In this document: positions 1 to 7,972 of the stretch, piece after piece
Layout of the letters: every line of letters begins with the position of its first letter
Numbering within the stretch: position 1 is the first letter of the stretch
From: Bacteroidota bacterium
Lineage (GTDB): Bacteria; Bacteroidota; Bacteroidia; Bacteroidales; Paludibacteraceae
NCBI GenBank assembly: GCA_022708505.1
Contig: JAKIYP010000019.1
Location: forward strand, 1 to 34,963
Direction of reading: 5' to 3'
Length of the DNA: 34,963 nucleotides
Notes under the pieces: generated by a model
The model's input: only the letters and a program-made list of their open reading frames with translations
Databases searched by the model: none
Told to the model about the DNA's origin: nothing
Program-made: the position numbers and the translations under genes

Positions 1-26
1 TAACTTACATCTTTGATTTACAGCCA

Positions 27-58
27 TAAAGATATAAAATATCATACAAATAAGCAAA
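27..58 (-). promoter_or_regulatory. Possible promoter reading out of the left edge
   Basis: On the minus strand a TTTG box (55-58) lies 20 nt upstream of TATCTTTA (27-34). This is one base away from the Bacteroidota consensus TTTG-N19/21-TAnnTTTG. It would drive a leftward gene beyond the window. No start codon with an open frame is visible in the 26 bases that remain, so this is a weak call from spacing and sequence only. Confidence 0.3.
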
Positions 59-97
59 TTAATTGATGCCATTTTTTGAAAAATAAAACAATAAAAA

Positions 98-127
98 AGA
101 GGCTGTCTACCTTTTGAGACAGCCTCT
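98..127 (-). terminator. Rho-independent terminator after the trp operon and channel fragment
   Basis: The arms AGAGGCTGTCT (98-108 and 117-127) form a perfect 11-bp stem with an 8-nt loop. On the minus strand the hairpin is followed by a run of T. It is the first convincing terminator downstream of trpA on this strand, so it probably ends the whole trp transcript. The stop codon of the truncated channel gene (107-109) lies inside the hairpin. The hairpin may therefore have arrived with the event that truncated the gene. Confidence 0.75.
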
Positions 128-1057
128 GAAAGTAGGCAATGCCCAATCGGCATGAAATCCTGAAATTACAAGTTTTCCGGATTCTATTTCAGTAAAAACA
201 TATTTAACAAATCGTATCAGATACTTAAATATAAAATAAATAACAATGATGGTAAATAATTCAGGCAAATAATTCCAGACTGAAAGCATCATAGCTTTAA
301 ATGGTCCCCACACAAAACCAAACAAAGTGGCTGCCCATCCCCTGGAAAATGGGAAGATACTGAATATCATTGGCAGCAACAAATAGATTAGAATGATTAT
401 TACTGCCCACTTAAGAACTTTCAACAACCAGAAAACAACACTAAGTTCCTGCTCTGCTGTAAGAAAAGTATAGTCTTTATATGAAAGGTTCTTTAACCAC
501 TTGTCTTTATTTACTGTAATTCTGTCAACAACATACAAATGACCTCTTTTAATTAAGAATATCATTAACCAGATACCGGCAAGAACTAACAGCACGAGTC
601 CGATACGGATTATTATGGTAACAAAACTCCGGTCTTTTCTGGCTTTATCAATGGCAGTCTGAATTTGCTGAATGTATTCTTCTGCCAGCTCCATACTACC
701 AACACCCTTACTCAGCGCATCATTCTCTGACACACTCATAATGATGGTCTCACCACAAATAATATCAACATAACTACCGTTTTGAGATGTGATGATCTTA
801 TTGGTACTGTAAGTATTCTCATCAAATATTTTTTCGAGTCTGACTGATATCTTCTCCGCTCTTTCCTCCGCTGTCAGGGACGCAAGTCTGGAGTCAATAA
901 AAAATAAAGTGTCTGTATAGAAAACCACCGGATAAGCTTTCCTGACTTCCTCAGTCGTTTCAGAAACAACAACTTTATCAGCAGATGGGGATTGTGCATT
1001 GGCGTTCATAAAAAACAACGAGCACAAAAAGAACAGCAGGTACAGGATTTTATTCAT
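107..1057 (-). pseudogene. Truncated MscS-family mechanosensitive channel (N-terminal part only)
   Basis: The frame begins with a signal peptide (start MNKILYLLFF chosen; an in-frame ATG 27 nt upstream is less likely). A periplasmic domain follows, containing the segment DTLFFIDSRLASLTAEERAE. Then come three hydrophobic spans, at roughly residues 145-170, 215-240 and 265-290 of this start. This is the N-terminal architecture of long Bacteroidota MscS-like channels. In those proteins the segment equivalent to GFHADWALPTF continues into the pore helix and the MscS beta domain. Here it is followed by only six residues (RGCLKR) and a stop inside a terminator hairpin. The conserved pore domain is therefore absent, and the product of about 316 residues is unlikely to gate as a channel. 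The gene begins 33 bp after trpA and probably lies on the trp transcript. That the gene was once full length is inferred from remembered family structure, not from an alignment. Confidence 0.7.
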
Positions 1058-1090
1058 GACAGTCTGAGTTTGATTACCTGACAAAAATAA

Positions 1091-1861
1091 CTATTTTTTT
1101 AGATTATCCAACAAAACTTCTACGGCAGTGCCAATTTGATGCTGTTCGCCGAGGGTTTTGATGAAAGCCGAACCTATAATTGCTCCTGAGGCATGTTGAT
1201 TGACCATTTCGAGGGTTGCTTTATTAGAAACCCCAAAACCAATCAACCTTGGATTTTTCAATCCCATGGCATTGATGCGATTGAAATAGGCAATGCGACT
1301 GTCGAACGATTGTTGAGTGCCGGTCACGGCTGCCGAAGAAACCATGTAGATAAATCCGTTTGTATGTTCATCGATTTCACGGATTCTCTCCTCTGATGTC
1401 TCGGGCGTAATCAGGAAGATGAATTTCAGATCATACTTATCAGCTATGGCCTTATACTCATGCAGATAATCCGACATAGGGAGATCTGGTATAATCATAC
1501 CATCCACACCAACCCGACTGCATTCCCGGCAAAAATTCTCAAACCCGAATTGCATCACGGGATTGAGATAACCCATCATCACCAATGGAATTTGGATTTC
1601 CTGACGTATATCGGTCAACTGACTAAACAACTTGCGAATGCTCATACCATTTTGCAGGGCTTCATGGCTCGACTGCTGAATAACAGGTCCGTCGGCCATC
1701 GGATCGGAGAACGGAATCCCTATTTCGACCAAATCAACACCATTTGCCTGTAATGCTTTTAGTACCGGCACTGTATCTTCTAATTGTGGGAAACCGGCTG
1801 TAAAATAAACTGAAAGAATATTTTTCTGTTTTTTTTCGAACAATTGATTGATTCTATTCAT
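1091..1861 (-). CDS. trpA: Tryptophan synthase alpha subunit
   Basis: TrpA cleaves indole-3-glycerol phosphate to indole and glyceraldehyde 3-phosphate, and passes indole through a tunnel to TrpB in the cytoplasmic alpha2-beta2 complex. The 256-residue length is normal for this TIM barrel. The signature EIGIPFSDPMADGPVIQ is present, with the catalytic acids at E46 and D57, matching E49 and D60 of the enteric enzyme. The phosphate-binding end reads GFGVSN followed later by GAIIGSAFIK. The start codon overlaps the trpF stop as ATGA (1858-1861), which implies translational coupling. It is the last biosynthetic gene of the operon, and no terminator separates it from the channel fragment downstream. 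Confidence 0.98.
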   Translation of the reverse strand: MNRINQLFEKKQKNILSVYFTAGFPQLEDTVPVLKALQANGVDLVEIGIPFSDPMADGPVIQQSSHEALQNGMSIRKLFSQLTDIRQEIQIPLVMMGYLNPVMQFGFENFCRECSRVGVDGMIIPDLPMSDYLHEYKAIADKYDLKFIFLITPETSEERIREIDEHTNGFIYMVSSAAVTGTQQSFDSRIAYFNRINAMGLKNPRLIGFGVSNKATLEMVNQHASGAIIGSAFIKTLGEQHQIGTAVEVLLDNLKK

Positions 1862-2487
1862 AACTCGTTAAGCTGTTTGATAAATTGTTGTAATAATTCA
1901 TAATCTTTGATTGCCGGAGCAGTTTCGAATCTGCTGTTTAAATCAACTCCCCTGAAATATGGATGATTAATCTTTTGTATCTCGCAGGCATCATCCGGAC
2001 CAATTCCCCCACTGAGGAAAAAAGGGGTATCTCCATGATAAGCATCAAGTAAACTCCAGTCAAACTTGGAGCCTGATCCCCCATAAGAAGCTGTCTTCGT
2101 ATCAAACAAGAAATAATCGACCTGACGATTATAACGCACTGCATTTTTAAAGTCTTCAGCTGAATGTATCTGAAAAGCTTTCAACACTATTAAACCTCTA
2201 CTTTTCAGGGAACTGCAAAGTTCGGCTGACTCATTTCCATGTAACTGTACTGCCTGCAAATCGTATAATTCCACCTTTTGCATGATATCTTCTTCGGAAG
2301 CATTGACAAAAACCCCGGTTTTTGTCGTGTTCTGACCAAATCTGATATGCTTTAGCGCTTCAGGTGATGCTACATACCTCGGAGATTTGGGATAGAAAAT
2401 GAATCCCATAAAATCAGGAGTAAGTGTCAACACTTCACGTATGTTGTCAGCATCGCGCATGCCACATATTTTAATTAAAACATTCAT
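1858..2487 (-). CDS. trpF: Phosphoribosylanthranilate isomerase
   Basis: TrpF performs the Amadori rearrangement of N-(5-phosphoribosyl)anthranilate to CdRP, the step between TrpD and TrpC. The start at 2487 gives MNVLIKICGMRD, with the conserved KICG containing the catalytic cysteine at the end of the first strand. An upstream in-frame ATG at 2517 would add ten residues unlike the family and would lie inside a heptanucleotide repeat, so it was rejected. The C-terminal phosphate-binding loop FFLSGGIGPDDA is present. The product is 209 residues, normal for a single-domain TrpF. It is a separate gene from trpC, unlike the fused enteric form, and overlaps trpA by 4 bp. Confidence 0.96.
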   Translation of the reverse strand: MNVLIKICGMRDADNIREVLTLTPDFMGFIFYPKSPRYVASPEALKHIRFGQNTTKTGVFVNASEEDIMQKVELYDLQAVQLHGNESAELCSSLKSRGLIVLKAFQIHSAEDFKNAVRYNRQVDYFLFDTKTASYGGSGSKFDWSLLDAYHGDTPFFLSGGIGPDDACEIQKINHPYFRGVDLNSRFETAPAIKDYELLQQFIKQLNEL

Positions 2488-2503
2488 TATTTGAAGGGGT
2501 GAG

Positions 2504-2524
2504 TAGTCAATGGTCAATGGTTAG
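2504..2524. repeat. Three heptanucleotide repeat units at the trpC stop / trpF leader
   Basis: Three 7-bp units, TAGTCAA, TGGTCAA and TGGTTAG, lie head to tail on the plus strand. The trpC stop codon (2514-2516) is inside the array, so the last trpC residues are repeat-encoded. The same two heptamers, TGGTCAA and TGGTTAG, recur in a longer array at 15074-15115. Confidence 0.7.
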
Positions 2525-3308
2525 TTTGTTTTTTTAATTCCTGAACAAAACTGTTTAATGCTTTTGCAGGGTTTAGTTCTTTCATAAAATTCTCGCCCAT
2601 CAGAAAACCCTGATATCCTGTATTTTTAAGCGCATTAACCGTTTCAGGAGAAGAAATACCACTTTCACTGATTTTAACAAATTGATCCGGAATCAATTCT
2701 GCCAGTTCAAACGAAACATCCGTGCTGACTTCAAACGTTTTTAAATTACGGTTGTTCACACCTACCATATCCACAAAATCATTGATATGCACAAGTTCTT
2801 CCCTGTTATGAATTTCGAGTAACACTTCCAGCGACAGCGCTTTTGCCTGCTGGGCAAGCTCGAGCGTATCATCTACTGTTAACGCCGCTGCAACCAGTAA
2901 AATCACATCAGCTCCCATCGCTTTTGCTTCAAATAACTGAAAAACATCGATGATAAAATCCTTACGCAGGATGGGACAATGCACATGCGGACGGGCTGCT
3001 GTCAGGTCTTCGGGTACGCCGCCGAAATACTTACTGTCGGTCAAAACAGAAATGCCGGCTGCCCCTGCTTCATCATATCCCGAAGTAATCTCCACCACGT
3101 CCGCCTCTTCATGTATCCAGCCTTTCGAAGGTGATTTTCTTTTAAACTCAGCTATAATGCCTGAAGATGATGCAATCAACCTGTCTTTCAGAGAAATACA
3201 TTTTCTACTGAAATAGGGTGCAGTTCGTAAATCATCAATCGTTATCAATTTTTTACGATTTGCGACTTCTGTTTTTTTATCAGCAATTATCTTATCTAAT
3301 ATTGTCAT
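2514..3308 (-). CDS. trpC: Indole-3-glycerol-phosphate synthase
   Basis: TrpC closes the indole ring, converting CdRP to indole-3-glycerol phosphate with loss of CO2 and water. The 264-residue TIM barrel carries the family motifs IAEFKRKSPSKGWI (residues 52-65), ILRKDFIID with the catalytic lysine near 116, and EVLLEIHN with a catalytic glutamate near 165. The C-terminal phosphate site SESGIS is present. An AGGAGG sequence lies only 1-2 nt before the ATG, too close to be an ordinary Shine-Dalgarno; the start is supported by the family N-terminus ILDKIIA. The last codons and stop lie in a heptanucleotide repeat. A palindromic repeat fills the gap to trpD. Confidence 0.97.
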   Translation of the reverse strand: MTILDKIIADKKTEVANRKKLITIDDLRTAPYFSRKCISLKDRLIASSSGIIAEFKRKSPSKGWIHEEADVVEITSGYDEAGAAGISVLTDSKYFGGVPEDLTAARPHVHCPILRKDFIIDVFQLFEAKAMGADVILLVAAALTVDDTLELAQQAKALSLEVLLEIHNREELVHINDFVDMVGVNNRNLKTFEVSTDVSFELAELIPDQFVKISESGISSPETVNALKNTGYQGFLMGENFMKELNPAKALNSFVQELKKQTNH

Positions 3309-3331
3309 GCCTCCTTAATTATACATTATTT

Positions 3332-3354
3332 GGGCGCAAGCGTTGCGCCCCTAC
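3332..3354 (-). repeat. REP-like palindrome with GTAG head, trpD-trpC gap
   Basis: On the operon sense strand a GTAG tetranucleotide (3351-3354) directly abuts a palindrome with perfect 8-bp arms, GGGCGCAA and TTGCGCCC (3332-3350). The layout of tetranucleotide head plus GC-rich hairpin is that of REP elements processed by RAYT (TnpA-REP) enzymes. No T-run follows it on the sense strand, so it does not look like a terminator. It is one of four such elements, one in each long trp gap. Confidence 0.6.
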
Positions 3355-3362
3355 GTTTTCTG

Positions 3363-4358
3363 TTAATTGTATATTTCAATAAATTTCCGAAACGCATTGA
3401 TTGCCGATCCACTTTGCAGCGATTCCATGGCTTCTGTTTTACAATCTTCGATTGATTTAAGCGGACAACGGGTCTGGATTGCCAAAGCGGCATTGATAAT
3501 CACCGCATCTCTTTGTGCAGTTGAAGCTTTATTCTCAAGCACATTCAGGAAAATTGCTGCAGCATCCTGTACAGTTGCACCGCCCCATAAAACCTGTTGT
3601 TCAATCTTATTAAAGCCTAATTCTTCCGGAGTAAAAATAAATTCGCCTGTATTGTTTACTACCTTAGTGGTATCTGTCAGCGATATTTCATCATAACCAT
3701 CCAAGCTGTGTACGATGCTATACTGAGCACCTAAACGTTGATAGATATAGCTATACAACCGCATCATCTTCAGGTTATAAACACCCAAACACTGATATTT
3801 GGGTTGCGCCGGATTGATAAGGGGTCCGAGCACATTGAAGAATGTTCGCACACCCAGATTTTTCCTCACCGGCGCCACATGTTTCATCGCAGGATTGAAA
3901 ATAGGTGCATGCAAATAAGCAAAACCCGAACCATCCAAAGATGTTTTCAAGACTGACTCATCCGTAGTAAATTTTGCACCAAAATATTCGAGTACATTGG
4001 AGGAACCACTCACTGATGTTGCTCCATAGTTGCCGTGCTTGGCGACTTTATAACCGGCGCCTGCCACCACAAAACAAGCAGCAGTTGAGATATTGAAAGT
4101 GTTTTTTCCATCACCTCCTGTCCCTACAATATCCATAATCCCGAAGTCCGACAAATCAACCTTCACAGCCATGGAAAGCAAAGCATCCCTGAACCCGATG
4201 ATTTCATCCAATTCAATGCTACGCATCAGGTACACCGAGATAAAAGCAGCAATCTGCGCCTCGTTGTATAATCCTGCTGCCATATTGGTCATCACCTCTG
4301 TGGCCTCATTCCTCGATAAGGATTGATGATCGAATAATCTGTTTAAAATTTGTTTCAT
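3363..4358 (-). CDS. trpD: Anthranilate phosphoribosyltransferase
   Basis: TrpD transfers phosphoribose from PRPP to anthranilate. The 331-residue protein has the small N-terminal helical domain and then the glycine-rich pyrophosphate loop GTGGDGKNTFNIS (from residue 79). KHGNYGATSVSGSSNVLE (from 107) contributes the anthranilate and PRPP sites, and the Mg-binding acidic pair lies further on (DEISLTD). It is a stand-alone gene, not fused to trpG as in enterics. Gaps on both sides are filled with palindromic repeats, so coupling to neighbours is by co-transcription and not by overlap. Confidence 0.97.
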   Translation of the reverse strand: MKQILNRLFDHQSLSRNEATEVMTNMAAGLYNEAQIAAFISVYLMRSIELDEIIGFRDALLSMAVKVDLSDFGIMDIVGTGGDGKNTFNISTAACFVVAGAGYKVAKHGNYGATSVSGSSNVLEYFGAKFTTDESVLKTSLDGSGFAYLHAPIFNPAMKHVAPVRKNLGVRTFFNVLGPLINPAQPKYQCLGVYNLKMMRLYSYIYQRLGAQYSIVHSLDGYDEISLTDTTKVVNNTGEFIFTPEELGFNKIEQQVLWGGATVQDAAAIFLNVLENKASTAQRDAVIINAALAIQTRCPLKSIEDCKTEAMESLQSGSAINAFRKFIEIYN

Positions 4359-4406
4359 ACTATATTAACACTTTTCAAAACACACAAGTATTTCTAAATA
4401 AGTTTC

Positions 4407-4430
4407 CCCCGGGTTAAAACCCGGGGCAAT
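4407..4430 (-). repeat. REP-like palindrome, trpG-trpD gap
   Basis: Perfect 9-bp arms CCCCGGGTT and AACCCGGGG enclose AA (4407-4426). On the sense strand the tetranucleotide ATTG (4427-4430) directly precedes the palindrome. It is almost identical to the element at 6618-6641, which has one mismatch in the stem, so the two are copies of one family. Confidence 0.6.
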
Positions 4431-4446
4431 TGAATATTCGCCAAAA

Positions 4447-5013
4447 TTAATATTCCAACCAATTTCTCAACATCTCCTCCCCTTCCGGTGTCAGCACCGA
4501 TTCCGGATGAAATTGTACACCCCGCACATCAAATTGCTTATGCGCCAATGCCATGATCATGCCAGACTCATCGACTGCAGTCACCTTCAAACAATCGGGC
4601 AAAGATCCCTTCTCAACAGCCCAGGAATGATATCGGCCTACGGTCATTTTTCCCGGCAAATTGTTGAACAACACATCATTCTCAAGTACTTGTATTTCAG
4701 ACGTTACACCATGATGCACCTCCGGCAGGTTTATCAGCTTACCTCCAAATGCTTCAGCGATGGCCTGTTCGCCCAAACAAACACCCAATATACTTTTAGA
4801 AGCGGCATAAGTCCTTATCAAATCCAATAGAATCCCCGACTCGGAGGGTACTCCCGGCCCCGGTGACAAGATAATCTTATCAAAACGCGCAATTTCAGCT
4901 AAAGCAATCTGATCATTGCGGTGTACTTCAACATCATTATATCCGAGCTTTTTCAGCGCATGCACGATGTTGTAGGTAAAAGAATCGTAATTGTCGAATA
5001 CTAATATTTTCAT
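4447..5013 (-). CDS. trpG: Anthranilate synthase component II, glutamine amidotransferase
   Basis: TrpG hydrolyses glutamine and delivers ammonia to TrpE for anthranilate synthesis. The start at 5013 gives MKILVFDNYDSFTYN, the canonical N-terminus. The longer frame from 5055 adds 14 unrelated residues. The class I amidotransferase triad is visible: C79 in GVCLGEQA, and H169 and E171 in FHPES. The oxyanion loop reads PGPG. At 188 residues it is a stand-alone subunit. A 161-bp gap containing a REP-like palindrome and heptamer repeats separates it from trpE, an unusually long spacing for two subunits of one enzyme. Confidence 0.97.
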   Translation of the reverse strand: MKILVFDNYDSFTYNIVHALKKLGYNDVEVHRNDQIALAEIARFDKIILSPGPGVPSESGILLDLIRTYAASKSILGVCLGEQAIAEAFGGKLINLPEVHHGVTSEIQVLENDVLFNNLPGKMTVGRYHSWAVEKGSLPDCLKVTAVDESGMIMALAHKQFDVRGVQFHPESVLTPEGEEMLRNWLEY

Positions 5014-5064
5014 GTTTTTTTTAAAATCTAATGTCAAACGACTAATCTTATGCATCGATAACCC

Positions 5065-5088
5065 CCCGCCAGCTAACTGGCGGGCTAC
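5065..5088 (-). repeat. REP-like palindrome with GTAG head, trpE-trpG gap
   Basis: Perfect 8-bp arms CCCGCCAG and CTGGCGGG flank a 4-nt loop (5065-5084), with GTAG (5085-5088) directly in front on the sense strand. A second small hairpin, GCTTCC-TCC-GGAAGC, lies at 5097-5111 in the same gap. The layout matches the element in the trpD-trpC gap although the stem sequence differs. Confidence 0.6.
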
Positions 5089-5161
5089 AAAAATTTGCTT
5101 CCTCCGGAAGCCACTGTACCGTTATTCGTTATAAGCTAAGCTACTCCTTTCCGTTCTCCGT

Positions 5162-5189
5162 CATTCACTATTCGCTATTCGCTATTCGC
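5162..5189. repeat. Heptanucleotide repeat TATTCGC at the trpE stop
   Basis: Three perfect TATTCGC units (5169-5189) are preceded by a degenerate unit CATTCAC (5162-5168). Read on the minus strand they give GCGAATA units. These encode the trpE C-terminus ANSE and its TAG stop (5175-5177). The same heptamer recurs at the trpB stop. Confidence 0.75.
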
Positions 5190-6581
5190 TAACTGAATCG
5201 CCCGCTTCAACGCCGCCAACTTATTATTTACTTCCTGCAATTCACTTTCTTCATCAGATTTCGCTACCACACCTGCTCCGGCCTGATAATACAGGGTATT
5301 TTGTTTGCTTACAAAGGAACGGATGGTGATGGCCTGGTTGAAACTGCCATCGAAACCAATATAACCCAAACAACCTCCGTAGGGTCCCCGGTCATGCGGT
5401 TCAATCTCATCAATCAGCTGCATTGCCCTGATTTTTGGTGCGCCCGACAATGTTCCGGCCGGAAATGTATCGGCAAAAAGCTTGATGACTTTAGTCTCAG
5501 GTCTGAGTTTTCCGCTGACACTTGAGACCAGATGCAACACATGCGAATAATATTGCACTTCCCTGAAAACTTCCACTTCCACATTTTCAGTATTGCGACT
5601 CAGGTCGTTGCGCGCCAAATCAACCAACATCACATGTTCGGCATTTTCTTTTTTATCCTTGCTTAACTTTTCTGCCAGCTCCAGGTCTTTTTCATCATCA
5701 CCGGTGCGACGGAAAGTCCCGGCTATAGGTTTAATAAATGCTTTCTGTTTTTTTCCATCCACCACTAAATGTGCCTCCGGCGATGAGCCGAAAATCCGGA
5801 AATCTCCGAAATTAAAATAAAACAAGTAGGGAGAAGGATTGACGGAGCGAAGTGTGCGGTACAACATAAAATCATCTCCCCTGAACTGCTGATAAAACCT
5901 TCTTGAAAGCACAATCTGAAAAACATTACCCTTGAAACATTCTTCTTTGCCACGTGCAACCATTTTTCTAAAATCATCATCAGAAATATCGCATCTCTCC
6001 TCACCTACCGGTTGAAAATCGAATGTGGCAATGTTATTATTCAACAGCACTTTCTCAATCACATCAATTTCAGATTTCTCTGCTTCCTGCAGGTTCTCAA
6101 TGATGGTCAACTCATTATTAAAATGATTAATCGCGATAATGTACTTAAACAGCACATAATGCAAACCCGGCATCGAACCCGGGACCGTTTCACGCGCATG
6201 CAGTTTGACATCTTCAAAATACTGTACCGACTCGTAAGAGGTATATCCCAGCAAACCATTAATCAGTCCTTTTTCTGTTGGCTGATTAATCAATTCAAAT
6301 GATTTGAGAAAAACATCAAAACGATCCGCCACCGTCATTTTATCCGCAACTTTCGTTTCAATTTGCTTTCCATCCGGATATTCTTCTTTGATCAGAAATC
6401 GGTTCACCGAAATACCACCCACGGGTGCAAAACCTATATACGAAAAACTGTTTTCGATCCCGTGATAATCAGAGCTCTCCAGCAGCACCGAGTTGGTATA
6501 CAAATCCCGTATTTTCAGATATATACCCACAGGTGTCTGCATATCTGCCAGCATTTTTTTTGTATGTACGTATAATTTCAT
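5175..6581 (-). CDS. trpE: Anthranilate synthase component I
   Basis: TrpE converts chorismate and TrpG-derived ammonia to anthranilate, the committed step. The N-terminal domain has LLESSDYHG (from residue 33), which contains the LLES motif that binds the feedback inhibitor tryptophan in characterised enzymes. Product inhibition is therefore likely retained. The C-terminal chorismate-binding domain shows FQIVLSRRF, GSSPEAHL, the Mg-binding region around EHVMLVDLARND, and TFPAGTLSGAPKIRAMQLIDE. AGAGVVAKSDEESE follows near the end. The 468-residue length is typical. The final residues ANSE and the stop codon lie within a TATTCGC repeat array, so the C-terminus varies with the repeat and not with the enzyme fold. 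Confidence 0.98.
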   Translation of the reverse strand: MKLYVHTKKMLADMQTPVGIYLKIRDLYTNSVLLESSDYHGIENSFSYIGFAPVGGISVNRFLIKEEYPDGKQIETKVADKMTVADRFDVFLKSFELINQPTEKGLINGLLGYTSYESVQYFEDVKLHARETVPGSMPGLHYVLFKYIIAINHFNNELTIIENLQEAEKSEIDVIEKVLLNNNIATFDFQPVGEERCDISDDDFRKMVARGKEECFKGNVFQIVLSRRFYQQFRGDDFMLYRTLRSVNPSPYLFYFNFGDFRIFGSSPEAHLVVDGKKQKAFIKPIAGTFRRTGDDEKDLELAEKLSKDKKENAEHVMLVDLARNDLSRNTENVEVEVFREVQYYSHVLHLVSSVSGKLRPETKVIKLFADTFPAGTLSGAPKIRAMQLIDEIEPHDRGPYGGCLGYIGFDGSFNQAITIRSFVSKQNTLYYQAGAGVVAKSDEESELQEVNNKLAALKRAIQLANSE

Positions 6582-6617
6582 ATAAAATATTTTTTCTTCA
6601 GATTGAACGCAATTATC

Positions 6618-6641
6618 CCCCGGATTAAAACCCGGGGCTAT
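6618..6641 (-). repeat. REP-like palindrome with ATAG head, trpB-trpE gap
   Basis: The arms CCCCGGATT and AACCCGGGG (6618-6637) pair with one mismatch around AA. On the sense strand ATAG (6638-6641) directly precedes the palindrome. It is a near copy of the element at 4407-4430. The heptamer array of the trpB stop follows within 5 bp. Confidence 0.6.
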
Positions 6642-6644
6642 AGA

Positions 6645-7832
6645 TTATTCGTTATTCGCTATTCGCTTAACATACGTTTCCATATCCTTATCACCCCTGC
6701 CTGAAACCGTCAATACAACAACATCATCGGGTTTAAAGTTTGGCTGCTCCTTTTTCAGCACACCCAGCGCATGAGCCGATTCAATGGCCGGAATGATTCC
6801 TTCCATTTTCGTAAGTTCAAATGCAGCCACAAGGGCCTCATCATCGTTAATGGCATGAACTTTTGTTCGTCCAATTTGCGCAAAATGAGCATGTGCAGGT
6901 CCAACTCCCGGATAGTCCAGTCCGGCCGAAATAGAATAAGGCTCAATAATCTGCCCATCCTCATCCTGCATCAGCAACGTTCTGAAACCGTGGATTATTC
7001 CTATGGTTCCAACATGTATAGTAGCAGCAGTTTCTCCCGATTCAATACCCAAACCACCTGCTTCCGCCGAAATAATCTTCACCCGTTCATCATTCAGATA
7101 ATGAAAATATGTACCCATAGCATTGCTGCCACCGCCCACACAAGCAATCAGGTAATCCGGATAATTCCGGTTTATTTGTTCCTGTAATTGTGACTTAATT
7201 TCTTCTGATATAACCGACTGAAAATAGGCCACCATATCCGGATAAGGATGCGGTCCGACCGTGGAACCAATGATGTAAAACGAATCGGGATTAGAGCACC
7301 AGTAACGAATAGCTTCATTTGTAGCATCCTTCAGGGTCATATTGCCACTGGTCACCGGCTCGACTTTGGCTCCCAGCATGTTCATTTTCTGCACATTCAG
7401 GAACTGTCTGTCCACATCCGTTTTACCCATAAACACGATACATTCCAAGCCCATGAGGGCACAGGCAGTGGCAGTAGCCACACCATGTTGTCCGGCGCCG
7501 GTTTCAGCAATAATTCGTGTTTTCCCCATGCGTTTGGCCAACAATATCTGACCCAGTGCATTGTTGATTTTATGCGACCCGGTGTGATTCAGGTCTTCTC
7601 TTTTCAGGTAGATGTTGGTTCCGTATAAAGCCGACAGCCTTTTAGCATGATACAATGGAGAAGGTCTCCCTGCATAGTGTTTCAGCAAATCATAATATTC
7701 AGCTTTAAAAGCCGGATCAGCTTTTGCTTCATCGAAAGCAGCTTTTAAACGTTCAACTGAGCCATGTAGAATTTCAGGGATGTAAGCTCCTCCGAATGTC
7801 CCGTAATATCCTTTATTATCCGGTTGATTCAT
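6645..7832 (-). CDS. trpB: Tryptophan synthase beta subunit
   Basis: TrpB is the PLP enzyme that condenses indole with serine to give tryptophan. The 395-residue protein has the PLP lysine K88 in NHTGSHKINN. AETGAGQHGVA follows, and the phosphate-binding CVGGGSNAMG lies near residue 232. It belongs to the ordinary TrpB1 type that pairs with TrpA. It is the first structural gene after the attenuator, which is usual in this phylum, while trpA is at the far end of the operon. The last residues (RIANNE) and the stop are encoded by a heptanucleotide repeat. Confidence 0.98.
   Translation of the reverse strand: MNQPDNKGYYGTFGGAYIPEILHGSVERLKAAFDEAKADPAFKAEYYDLLKHYAGRPSPLYHAKRLSALYGTNIYLKREDLNHTGSHKINNALGQILLAKRMGKTRIIAETGAGQHGVATATACALMGLECIVFMGKTDVDRQFLNVQKMNMLGAKVEPVTSGNMTLKDATNEAIRYWCSNPDSFYIIGSTVGPHPYPDMVAYFQSVISEEIKSQLQEQINRNYPDYLIACVGGGSNAMGTYFHYLNDERVKIISAEAGGLGIESGETAATIHVGTIGIIHGFRTLLMQDEDGQIIEPYSISAGLDYPGVGPAHAHFAQIGRTKVHAINDDEALVAAFELTKMEGIIPAIESAHALGVLKKEQPNFKPDDVVVLTVSGRGDKDMETYVKRIANNE
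6646..6666. repeat. Heptanucleotide repeat TATTCG(T/C) at the trpB stop
   Basis: Three head-to-tail units, TATTCGT, TATTCGC and TATTCGC, cover the last trpB codons and overlap its TAA stop (6645-6647). The unit is the same as in the array at the end of trpE 1.5 kb away. Confidence 0.75.
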
Positions 7833-7903
7833 TTTATATTGAATTTAGAAATGATTTTTATCTTTTGCGCACCCATCCGGGTTATCATTATTATTTAAAA
7901 CAA

Positions 7904-7936
7904 AAAAGGCTTATCGTGAGTTCCGACAAGCCTTTT
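7904..7936 (-). terminator. trp attenuator terminator hairpin
   Basis: On the minus strand the RNA folds into a 13-bp stem (arms 7924-7936 and 7904-7916, one G-U pair) with a 7-nt loop. The run TTTTTTGTTTT follows. It lies between the Trp-rich leader peptide and trpB, so it must be bypassed for operon expression. Its loop plus three stem bases (7914-7921) are exactly complementary to 7973-7980 at the leader stop codon, giving a competing anti-terminator pairing. Confidence 0.85.
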
Positions 7937-7972
7937 CAAATATAATTCATTTGATAAATACATGTTAATAAC

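Noticed and set aside
3308-3316. AGGAGG in front of trpC as a Shine-Dalgarno
   Set aside because: It is only 1-2 nt from the ATG, and genes here generally lack such sites, so it probably does not select the start.
3332-5088. REP-like palindromes as intrinsic terminators within the trp operon
   Set aside because: They lack a following U-run on the sense strand and sit between genes that must be expressed together.
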